DNA of 21,768 bases from Actinomycetota bacterium. GTDB taxonomy: Bacteria > Actinomycetota > Actinomycetes > Acidothermales > Acidothermaceae. The stretch lies in NCBI GenBank assembly GCA_003134755.1, contig PLCK01000096.1, forward strand, positions 1-21,768, read 5' to 3'. The notes under the pieces are model-generated. The model worked only from the letters and a program-made list of their open reading frames with translations, did not search any database and had not been told where the DNA came from. Positions 15,005 through 21,768 of this stretch are shown here, piece after piece (position 1 is the stretch's first letter; the number at the start of each line of letters is the position of its first letter). The translations under genes were made by a program, and so were the position numbers.

Positions 15005-16255
15005 CTACGACTGCGTACCAGCAGTCGACCGGCTCAACACCTCAAGCACCGCATTGCACAAGACCAGCGCGACGGCTATGACGAGCAACGCCGGACCTAA
15101 AGCTTTGAGTCCGGCGTGCGAAAGAATGATGCCAACAACCCCGGAAATGCCTGCTGCGCCGACGTTTGCGGCCGCAATCTGCCAACCGATCGCATGCTGC
15201 GCGCGCTCGCTCCCGATGCGAACAGGGGTCAACGTGACGAGCGAAGGGAACACCGGCGCGAGCGTCGCGCCCATGACCGCGAACGCGATGATCACGACAG
15301 GTACGGACGGCGCCCACCAGATCAACAGCGCTGCAAAGAGGCCCCCCGCGCAGCCGACCCGGACCAGAGTGGCCGGGTTCGGTAGCTGCTTCGGTATCGC
15401 TATCGCGAACCTGGCCAACGTAAGTGAACCCCAGTAGACGAAGACGGCCGGCCCGGCAGCTGCAGCGCTGAGCCCGAGCGGCCCGCGGAAGAAACTGGCG
15501 GCCCACACACCACCGGTCACCTCGAGGCCGGTGTAGAAGAAGAACACCAGCACGCCGAGAGCGATGAGCAACTTTATATGCGGTCGGTCGAGTTCCACGG
15601 CCGGACCCGGCACGTCGACAGCATCGACAACGTCGACGGCGTCGTCATCCGGATCGGTCGCCTTGGGCAGCCAGTGTGACCCGGTCCGCCACCAGCCGTA
15701 GGCCAGCAGCAATTCGAGACCGATGAGCAAGACATAGGCCGGGCGGAACGACGTCCAGAGAATTGCGACGGTGATGACCAGTGGGCCGAGCGCGGACCCG
15801 ACGCCGTATGCGCCGTGCAACAGATTGAGCAGCCGCAAGCGGCCCGACAGAGCGACGACGGTGTTGAGACCGGTGTCCAGCAGCCCGGCCGCCGCACCGA
15901 GCAGCGCCGAGCCGATCAGCACCATGAACCACAGCGGCGCGAACGCGATCGACGCGGCTCCGGCCGCGGCAATCAGCCCGGCGAACACCAGCAGCTTTCC
16001 GACGCCGAACCGGCGAAGCAACGCGCCCGTCTTGACGGACGTCGACAGGTTTCCGACCAGCCCGCACAACAGAATCTGCCCAAGACTGCTCAGCGGCTGA
16101 TGGAACGTGTGCCGCATCGACGGCCAGGCCGTGCCCAGCATGCCGTCGGGCAGGCCGAGGACGACGAACCCGCCGAGGCTCCACGCAGCAAGCGCACGTG
16201 TTGCGCCGCCATGAGTCGAGGCCGGCGCGTTCTCGCTCAAGCGATCACTGAGCAA
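15005..16255 (-). CDS. MFS transporter (FucP-like branch)
   Basis: 416 aa with about 12 hydrophobic helices in two halves, separated by an acidic cytoplasmic loop (DPDDDAVDVVDAVD). The opening LGGFVVLGLPDGMLGTAWPSM and the later LLNLLHGAYGVGSALGPL resemble the fucose-permease-like group of MFS proteins, which move sugars or other small molecules across the cytoplasmic membrane. The substrate is not predictable. The TTG at 16255 has AGGTGG 9 nt upstream and overlaps the lysR stop by 11 bp; a TTG at 16240 is the alternative. Overlap with the regulator gene implies one transcript and a shared inducer. Confidence 0.85.
   Translation of the reverse strand: MLSDRLSENAPASTHGGATRALAAWSLGGFVVLGLPDGMLGTAWPSMRHTFHQPLSSLGQILLCGLVGNLSTSVKTGALLRRFGVGKLLVFAGLIAAAGAASIAFAPLWFMVLIGSALLGAAAGLLDTGLNTVVALSGRLRLLNLLHGAYGVGSALGPLVITVAILWTSFRPAYVLLIGLELLLAYGWWRTGSHWLPKATDPDDDAVDVVDAVDVPGPAVELDRPHIKLLIALGVLVFFFYTGLEVTGGVWAASFFRGPLGLSAAAAGPAVFVYWGSLTLARFAIAIPKQLPNPATLVRVGCAGGLFAALLIWWAPSVPVVIIAFAVMGATLAPVFPSLVTLTPVRIGSERAQHAIGWQIAAANVGAAGISGVVGIILSHAGLKALGPALLVIAVALVLCNAVLEVLSRSTAGTQS
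15008..15027. terminator. Perfect 7-bp hairpin at the GNAT/MFS convergence
   Basis: CGACTGC-gtacca-GCAGTCG starts 7 nt after the GNAT stop and lies in the last codons of the opposing MFS gene. It is a likely end point for plus-strand transcription. There is no T-run. Confidence 0.4.
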
Positions 16256-17177
16256 TCCGGCCAGCCACCTCGCGCAGCGCCTCGAGGGTCGCGGAGACGA
16301 CCGGATCGTCCTGCGCGCCCGACCGCACCGCGGCGAAGATGTTGCGCGCCGCGCGTTGACCGCTGATGGGGCGAATCACCATCCCCGGACATTCCAGCGG
16401 CTGCGCGAGCCGTGGAACCAACGCGACACCAGCCCCGACGCTGACCAGGGCCGCGACGGCGTGCCAGTCGGAGCTGTAGTGCCGAACGTCGGGGCTGAAA
16501 CCAGCGGCAGCACACACCGCCAGCGTGACCTCCGAACACGATGAGCCGGGAGATGCGGTCACGAAGATCTCACGCGCCAGCTCGGTGAGATCGAGGCTCG
16601 ACCGCTCGGCAAGGGGATGGTCGGCCGGCAACACGACGTCCATCAGGTCTGCCAGCAGGTCGACCCGGTAGTAGTGCGGATCAGTGCGTGGCGGGGACTT
16701 GCGGTAGTCGACCGCCACGACGACGTCGAGTTCGCCGCGGTCGAGCCGGGTGAAGACGTCGGGCGGCTCCATCTCGACCGCTGTCAGCACGATGCCCGGT
16801 CGCGTCGTACGGAGTTCGCGCATCGCGGGCGCGATCAGCCCGGAGATGCCTGTCGAGAACCCGGCGACCGACACTCTGCCGATCTGACCGTCGCCGAACG
16901 CGGCGAGGTCGGCCCGGGCCCGCTCGAACTGGGCCTGGACGACCGTCGCATGGGTCAGGATGACCTGCGCCTGACCGGTCAGCCGCACTCCCCGACCAGT
17001 CTTTTCCAGCAGCGGGACGCCGAGGTCGCGCGAAAGGGCGGCAATCTGCTGTGACACGGCCGAGGGAGTCAGGTGCAGCCCACTGGCCGCGCTGGTGACC
17101 GTGCCGCGGACTCCGACCTCGCGCAGAACGCGAAGCCGCTTCGGATCGATCGTGAAGTCTTTGCTGAATGCACTCAT
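16245..17177 (-). CDS. LysR-family transcriptional regulator
   Basis: 310 aa. The N-terminal winged helix-turn-helix reads RLRVLREVGVRGTVTSAASGL..TPSAVSQQIAALSRDLG, ending EKTGRGVRLT (about residues 12-65). A linker helix and a two-lobed substrate-binding domain follow (FSTGISGLIAPAM, VLPADHPLA, VSVGAGVALVPRLA). It is co-transcribed with the downstream MFS gene, so it probably controls that uptake or efflux system in response to the transported molecule. The ATG at 17177 was chosen over a TTG at 17183 because a good promoter ends 6 nt before it. Confidence 0.92.
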   Translation of the reverse strand: MSAFSKDFTIDPKRLRVLREVGVRGTVTSAASGLHLTPSAVSQQIAALSRDLGVPLLEKTGRGVRLTGQAQVILTHATVVQAQFERARADLAAFGDGQIGRVSVAGFSTGISGLIAPAMRELRTTRPGIVLTAVEMEPPDVFTRLDRGELDVVVAVDYRKSPPRTDPHYYRVDLLADLMDVVLPADHPLAERSSLDLTELAREIFVTASPGSSCSEVTLAVCAAAGFSPDVRHYSSDWHAVAALVSVGAGVALVPRLAQPLECPGMVIRPISGQRAARNIFAAVRSGAQDDPVVSATLEALREVAGRIAQ

Positions 17178-17183
17178 GCGCAA

Positions 17184-17213
17184 ATACTAGATGGACCTGA
17201 ACGGTTTTGTCAG
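17184..17213 (-). promoter_or_regulatory. LysR-MFS promoter, probably leaderless
   Basis: On the minus strand CTGACA (17213-17208), an 18-bp spacer and TAGTAT (17189-17184) form the best -35/-10 pair in the window. The -10 box is only 6 nt before the ATG, so the mRNA would start at or beside the start codon. Confidence 0.55.
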
Positions 17214-17226
17214 CCACCATGGATCC

Positions 17227-17394
17227 ATGTTCGCTCCCTATTGCCCCCGTCACGGGTCCCGCGTGCTCCTCGGCTACGAATCCGTCGTCGGCATCGAGCA
17301 GACGCCACACGGCCCCAAAGTCCTCGTTCGCTGCCACTGCGGCGAGCTCCTGGTGCACGACGAGAGCCCGCTCGACCTCGCCACCCCCGCCTAG
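17227..17394 (+). CDS. Zinc-ribbon-like microprotein
   Basis: 55 aa starting MFAPYCPRHGSRVLLGYES. Two Cys/His knuckles (CPRHG near the N-terminus and RCHCGELL near residue 40) suggest one zinc-binding ribbon, a common form among small conserved actinobacterial proteins. An in-frame ATG at 17191 would add 12 residues lacking such features and would overlap the lysR promoter. No ribosome-binding site is evident. It ends 64 bp before the ABC transporter pair. The function is unknown; it may bind nucleic acid or a protein. Confidence 0.65.
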   Translation: MFAPYCPRHGSRVLLGYESVVGIEQTPHGPKVLVRCHCGELLVHDESPLDLATPA

Positions 17395-17444
17395 AGGGCT
17401 TGGTAGCGCTCCCGAAACCGGATGCCCCGCCGACGTCCGATGGT

Positions 17445-17450
17445 TAACGT
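17445..17450 (+). promoter_or_regulatory. Putative -10 box for the ABC transporter operon
   Basis: TAACGT is 8 nt before the GTG at 17459, with no ribosome-binding site between, again suggesting a leaderless mRNA. The -35 region is not convincing. Confidence 0.35.
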
Positions 17451-17458
17451 GGTCGCAC

Positions 17459-19177
17459 GTGCGTGCCTTCCCGTTGGCCGACCCCGGTGATCCCGAACTC
17501 GGCTCCCCGCTGCGCTTCCTGATCTGGATCGCCAGAGGCCAACAGGCCACCCTGGTCGGGGGCATGGCGTTCGGCGTCATCTGGATGTGCGGCCAGGCCG
17601 CCGTCCCGTTCGTCGTCGGCCGCGGCATCGACAGGGGCATCGCAGCGCACGACACCGCAGCGCTCGTGTTCTGGTCGGGAATCCTGCTCGGCGTCGGCGT
17701 CGTGCAGGCGAGCGCCGGCGTCCTGCGTCACCGCTGGTCCGTCACGAACTGGATGACCGGCACCCTCAGGATCGAGCAACTGCTCACGCGCAAGGCCGCC
17801 CGGCTCGGCCGGTCGCTCACCGAACGGATCGACCTGGGCGAGGTCGTGAGCAGCGGCACCACCGACGCCGGCTACATCGGGAACTGCCTGGACATCACCG
17901 CGCGCGCCGCGGGCGCGATCGTGGGCTTCGCCGCGGTCGCCGTCATCATGCTGCTGACGTCTGTGCAACTCGGGCTCGTGGTGCTGATCGGCGTCCCGCT
18001 ACTGATGCTCTTCATCGCGCCGCTGCTCCGGCCGCTGCACCACCGGCAGACCGAACTGCGCGCTTCTGTCGGCAAGCTGACGAACTTCGGCGCCGACACC
18101 GTGGCGGGTCTGCGCGTCCTGCGGGGAGTAGGCGGCGAGACCGAGTTCGTCGCGCGCTACCAGGCTCGATCGCAGGACGTGCGCCGCAAAGGCATCAAGG
18201 TCGCGGCTGTCGGCTCGGTGCTCGACGGCGCGGAGGTGCTGCTGCCGGGCGTCTTCGTCGTGGTCGTGACGTGGATGGGCGCGCGGCTTGCTCTTCAGCA
18301 CAAGCTCACGGTCGGCGAGCTGGTCTCGTTCTACGGTTACGCCGCATTCCTCGTCGCGCCCGTGCGGATCGCGACCGAGGTCGCAGAGAAGTTCACGAGA
18401 GGTTTCGTCGCGGCTCGCCGGCTGCTGCGCGTGCTCGCACTCGTTCCGGTGCTGGCTGAGCCGATCGTTGCGACCGCGGCGCCGACCAACGCCGGCCTGG
18501 TCGACACGACAACGGGTTTCGCCGTTACGCCGGGCGAATTCGTCGTCGTCGCGGCCAGTGAGCCCGCCGACGCGAGCGACCTTGCCGACCGGCTCGGCCG
18601 CTACCGTGACCCGAGCGGCGACGACCGCGTGCTGTGGGGAGAAGCAGCCCTTACGACCATCGCCATCGACGCCGTACGGCGGCACATCCTGGTCAGCGAC
18701 AAGGATCCGCGACTGTTCGCCGGCCGACTGCGTGACCAACTCGACCCGTTGGGTCGGGTCGACGACGATGCCGTGCTGACTGCGATCGACGTTGCCTTTG
18801 CTCACGACGCTGTCGACTCGCTTCCCGACGGGCTCGACGGCAGGCTCGACGAGCGGGCTCGCGGCCTTTCCGGCGGGCAGCGACAGCGACTGGTACTTGC
18901 CCGTGCATTGCTCGTCGACCCCGAGATTCTGGTCCTCGACGAACCGACCAGCGCCGTCGATGCCTACACCGAGGCACGCATCGCCGACGCGCTACGACGT
19001 CACCGGGCCGGCCGAACCACCATCGTGATGTCGACCAGCCCACTCGTGCTCGATCACGCCGACCGCGTCGTCTTCCTGCACGGCAACCGCGTCGTCAACG
19101 TAGGGCTGCACCGCGAACTGCTGGCGACCGATGCGTCGTATCGCTTCGTCGTCGCGCGCGACGAGGAGTCGGCATGA
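17459..19177 (+). CDS. ABC half-exporter with degenerate nucleotide-binding site (subunit 1)
   Basis: 572 aa. Six membrane helices (about 20-300) of the type I exporter fold precede a nucleotide-binding domain. The place of Walker A (from Gly359, GEFVVVAASEPADASD) has no GxxGxGK(S/T) and no lysine. The Q-loop region reads VSDKDP without Gln. The signature LSGGQ (470-474) and Walker B with Glu (LVLDEP) are intact. The H-loop His is replaced in MSTSP (524-528). The subunit cannot hold ATP normally but can offer LSGGQ to a partner. It is coupled by ATGA to the second half-transporter, so a heterodimeric exporter is expected. The substrate is unknown. The GTG start has TAACGT 8 nt upstream; the frame upstream overlaps the zinc-ribbon gene. 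Confidence 0.88.
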   Translation: MRAFPLADPGDPELGSPLRFLIWIARGQQATLVGGMAFGVIWMCGQAAVPFVVGRGIDRGIAAHDTAALVFWSGILLGVGVVQASAGVLRHRWSVTNWMTGTLRIEQLLTRKAARLGRSLTERIDLGEVVSSGTTDAGYIGNCLDITARAAGAIVGFAAVAVIMLLTSVQLGLVVLIGVPLLMLFIAPLLRPLHHRQTELRASVGKLTNFGADTVAGLRVLRGVGGETEFVARYQARSQDVRRKGIKVAAVGSVLDGAEVLLPGVFVVVVTWMGARLALQHKLTVGELVSFYGYAAFLVAPVRIATEVAEKFTRGFVAARRLLRVLALVPVLAEPIVATAAPTNAGLVDTTTGFAVTPGEFVVVAASEPADASDLADRLGRYRDPSGDDRVLWGEAALTTIAIDAVRRHILVSDKDPRLFAGRLRDQLDPLGRVDDDAVLTAIDVAFAHDAVDSLPDGLDGRLDERARGLSGGQRQRLVLARALLVDPEILVLDEPTSAVDAYTEARIADALRRHRAGRTTIVMSTSPLVLDHADRVVFLHGNRVVNVGLHRELLATDASYRFVVARDEESA

Positions 19178-20740
19178 GCACGGCGAACAGCGGCCTGCTG
19201 CCCGTCGCGAGCAGTGCCGACGTCAAGGCCTACGCACTCGACCTGCTCCACCGGCAACGCTCGAAGGTGTTGGGAGTGCTTGCGTTGTACGCCGGCGCCG
19301 CGCTGGCCGGCCTGGCCGGACCACGTCTGCTCGGGGAGCTTGTCGGTGCCGTACAACATGCGACGACTCGCACCCACATCGATCACATCGCTCTCGTGCT
19401 TGCCGGATTCGTCATCGCGCAGGCCGTCCTTGTCCGCACCGCGCGCTACGCGTCGTCGGTCATCGCCGAGGGCGTGTTTGCCGAACTGCGCGAGGAGTTC
19501 CTGCGCAAGGTGGTGTCGCTGCCGCTGTCGATGGTCGAGCGCGCCGGCACCGGTGACCTGCTGACCCGGATGACAAGCGACGTCGACGCGATGTCGCGAA
19601 GCGTGCGGTTCGCGATGCCCGAAACGATGATCGCGATGGCGACGTCGATTCTCACCTTGGTAGCTGCGTTTCTGACTGCGCCGCTCGTCGCCTTGCCGTG
19701 CCTGGTGGTGTTTCCCCTCCTGTTCGTCGCGACCAGGTGGTATCTGAAGCGGGCGCCGCAGGGCTACCTGCGCGAACGCAGGGTCTACTCGCACCTCTTC
19801 GCCGGACTCACCGAGACGCTCGAGGGCGGCCGCACGATCGACGCACTCCGTCTAGGAGACAAGCGGATCAGGCGCGGCGATGACGACATCAGGCGCGCGT
19901 TCGTCGCCGAGCGCTACACGCTCCAGCTCCGGACGGTGTGGTTCCCGACTACCGAGGCGGCCTACGTGCTGCCGGTCGTCGCCGCATTGCTGGTCGGCGG
20001 CGTGCTCGCGCTCAACGGCCATGCGTCGCTTGCCCAGGTCACCGCCGTGACTCTCTACTTCCAGCAACTCGTCGACCCGGTCGACCGGCTGCTGGGCTGG
20101 CTCGACGAACTCCAGGTCGGCGCGTCGTCACTGGCTCGCCTCGTCGGCGTCGGCCGGGTGCCCGCCGACCGCGTTTCGACCGGCGCGCAACCCCGAGGCG
20201 AAGAACTTCGTGCGGACGACGTGCGCTTCGCCTATCGAGCAGGCCGCGACGTCCTGCACGGCATCGACCTCGTCGTCCGTCCCGGTGAGCGCATCGCGAT
20301 GGTCGGCCCGAGCGGTGCGGGCAAGAGCACCCTCGGGCGGCTGCTCGCTGGCATCCACGGCCCGCGCACGGGCAGCGTGACTGTCGGCGGCGTCCCGCTC
20401 GTCGAGCTCGAGATCGACCAGCTGCGACGCGAGGTCGCGCTCGTCACCCAGGAGCAGCATGTGTTCGTCGGGTCCGTCGCCGACAACCTGCGGCTCGCAC
20501 GACCGTCGGCGGACGACGACCAGCTGCGGTCGGTACTGCAGTCGATCGATGCCTCCGACTGGGTGCATGCACTGCCTGACGGCCTCGCGACCGCGGTTGG
20601 CTCGGGCGGATACGTCCTCACGCCGGCGCAGGCACAGCAGATCGCGCTGGCCCGATTGGTGCTGGCCGACCCGCACACGCTGGTGCTCGACGAGGCGACC
20701 TCGCTGCTCGACCCGCGGGCCGCCCGGCGACTCGAGCGGA
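19174..20740 (+). CDS. ABC half-exporter with Walker A but degenerate signature (subunit 2), 3' truncated
   Basis: About 522 codons remain of an expected 580-600. Six membrane helices (about 30-300) are followed by a nucleotide-binding domain with a perfect Walker A GPSGAGKST (Lys384), Q-loop TQEQ, and Walker B LVLDEATSLLD (Glu507). The signature position has LTPAQ (482-486) instead of LSGGQ. It complements subunit 1. The frame resembles the family through LLDPRAARRLER and then runs to a stop at 21070-21072 through sequence that is antisense to a metalloprotease; the H-loop and end are missing. The truncation coincides with a change in base composition, so it is most likely an assembly or amplification join and not a natural lesion. 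Confidence 0.87.
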
Positions 20741-20765
20741 TTGCGTTCGAGGCGCGCAAGCACGG
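20731..20765. other. Chimeric junction: ABC transporter to metalloprotease gene
   Basis: To the left, the plus strand encodes the ABC family sequence LLDPRAARRLER. To the right, the minus strand encodes a metalloprotease (IDAMFKPSVLARL). Both genes lack their ends here, and the bases in between can be read as either. The exact breakpoint is uncertain by about 15 bp. Confidence 0.7.
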
Positions 20766-21768
20766 AAGGCTTGAACATCGCATCGATCGTGCGCTGTTGG
20801 AGCTGACCGATCGCGTCGACGATGGAAACGTCGTGTTCGGCGGGCGGACTGTACGCCCAAAACGGCAGGTTGCCGTAGCCGGTCCATCCGACGTAGCCGT
20901 ACCCCGACCACTCCGAATAGCCGAGGTGGCTGAGCAGCGTCGGCGAGTAGTTCCATGCGCCGGGCGAAAAGACGAACCGGTCGAGCAAAGCGAGCGCCCG
21001 CTCTTGCTCGGCTCGCGGCACCGGCACGATGGGCGCAGAGGCGCCCGGGTCGCCGCGGTGCGCGCGCGATAGATACTGGCCGCCGATGAAGTTCTCGCCG
21101 ATGCGCGCTAACGTGGATTCTTGCCGGAAGAACGATTGAAAGGCGTCGCGCTCAAACTCGTACGGTTGTCCGGCACGTGGGATCCGACGGTCGAGCGTGC
21201 CAACCAAGGCGTGTACGAGCCCGAACCGCACCGCGCACCAGCTCAGTGAATCGTCGGTGAGGTCACCGGTCTGCACGCGCGGATCCACTGCGTGCCCATC
21301 GCCCCATGAGACGTCCTCGTCCGATCCGTAACGGTATTTCGGATCCGACCACGCTTGCGCCCAACGTTCGAGAGTTGGCCACTCGGCATCCGGCGTCGTC
21401 GCGCCTGGAATCGGCGCATAGCCCCACTTGATCGCATAGTAATCGTACGGGCCGAGCGTCTCTGGGAAATACGTGCCTTGCCCGTATCCTTTCGGCCAGA
21501 TATTGATCGGCGCGTATTCCATGACGCTGGACGTCGTGCCGTAGCGACGCGTGAAATCGAGACTTTGCAAATCCTTTGCAGTATACGCTTCCGAGCCGAT
21601 GAAGTTGTGCTGTAAACCCATATTGTGGCCCATCTCGTGCAGCACCGTCGAGCGCATCGCGCCGTCGATATACCAATCCGGCAAGCGCTCGCCCCATTGT
21701 GGATTCATGATTTCCAACGCTGCCGCACCGAATGCGCGGTCTTGCTCGACAAAAGCGTCCTCTTGGGA
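20741..21768 (-). CDS. Zinc metalloprotease of the DUF4953/DUF5117 type, internal fragment
   Basis: The frame is open from the window end to the junction, about 340 codons. The zinc motif HEMGHNMGLQHN (21639-21604) has the metzincin form HExxHxxGxxH, and a Met-turn-like SSVMEY lies downstream (21531-21514). Blocks such as LGPYDYYAIKWGY and WTGYGNLPFWAYSPPA fit the large secreted DUF4953/DUF5117 proteases, which are usually over 700 aa. The N-terminal half lies beyond the window, and the C-terminal end is lost at the junction. Lower GC and more A/T-ending codons than the rest of the window suggest another, probably non-actinobacterial, source. Exact family assignment is from memory of motifs. 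Confidence 0.8.

Noticed and set aside
20741..21072. Natural C-terminal extension of ABC subunit 2
   Set aside because: After LLDPRAARRLER the plus frame lacks the H-loop and all family sequence and is antisense to the metalloprotease.
20128..21717. A single 529-codon minus-strand gene combining protease and further C-terminal sequence
   Set aside because: Only the part above about 20740 is protease. The remainder is the exact antisense of ABC subunit 2 and is an artefact of the junction.
1..21768. CRISPR arrays, tRNA/rRNA genes, riboswitches
   Set aside because: No regularly spaced repeats, cloverleaf or rRNA-like sequence was noticed in the gaps, which are mostly under 150 bp.

Overview
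The window is high-GC, densely packed DNA from an actinobacterium. Short or overlapping gene junctions, GTG/TTG starts, PspC-type sensors, a DUF222/HNH (13E12-type) protein, an Rsm22-type methyltransferase and TANNNT boxes 5-8 nt before start codons all fit Actinomycetota. I cannot assign a genus. Both outer edges look foreign or chimeric. Bases 1 to about 85 encode an internal piece of HisB that runs head-on into a response-regulator gene cut after about 28 codons. The last ~1 kb is part of a metzincin-type metalloprotease gene of different base composition that interrupts an ABC-transporter gene near 20740. The trustworthy actinobacterial segment is therefore roughly 90-20740.

Layout. (1) 75-3012: an envelope-stress module resembling LiaFSR. 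A PspC-containing histidine kinase and its response regulator lie on the minus strand, divergent from a PspC/LiaF-like membrane protein and a small two-TM protein. (2) 3134-4027: a secreted or anchored protein with two copies of a DUF5666-like beta domain joined by a Gly/Pro linker. (3) 4024-5022: a Gfo/Idh/MocA oxidoreductase, convergent with the previous gene and sharing CTAG with it at the stops. (4) 5106-6413: DUF222/HNH protein. (5) 6482-8109: an Rsm22-family methyltransferase with cluster-type cysteines, coupled by ATGA to a DsbA-fold protein. (6) 8126-9983: two divergent SAM-dependent methyltransferases. (7) 10038-10541: beta-carbonic anhydrase. (8) 10474-13946, minus strand: guaA-psuG-psuK, joining GMP synthesis to pseudouridine breakdown. 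(9) 14048-15001: GNAT acetyltransferase. (10) 15005-17177, minus strand: LysR regulator plus MFS transporter. (11) 17227-17394: zinc-ribbon microprotein. (12) 17459-20740: a heterodimeric ABC exporter pair, the second gene truncated by the junction.

Most interesting biology: the two ABC half-transporters are degenerate in complementary ways. The first lacks the Walker A lysine and the H-loop histidine but keeps LSGGQ. The second keeps Walker A but has LTPAQ instead of LSGGQ. The pair should therefore build a single competent ATP site. Also notable are the guaA-psuG-psuK operon, the double use of PspC in a LiaFSR-like locus, and a set of probable leaderless promoters. No rRNA, tRNA, CRISPR array or insertion sequence was seen. 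No interval longer than 300 bases lacks a gene.
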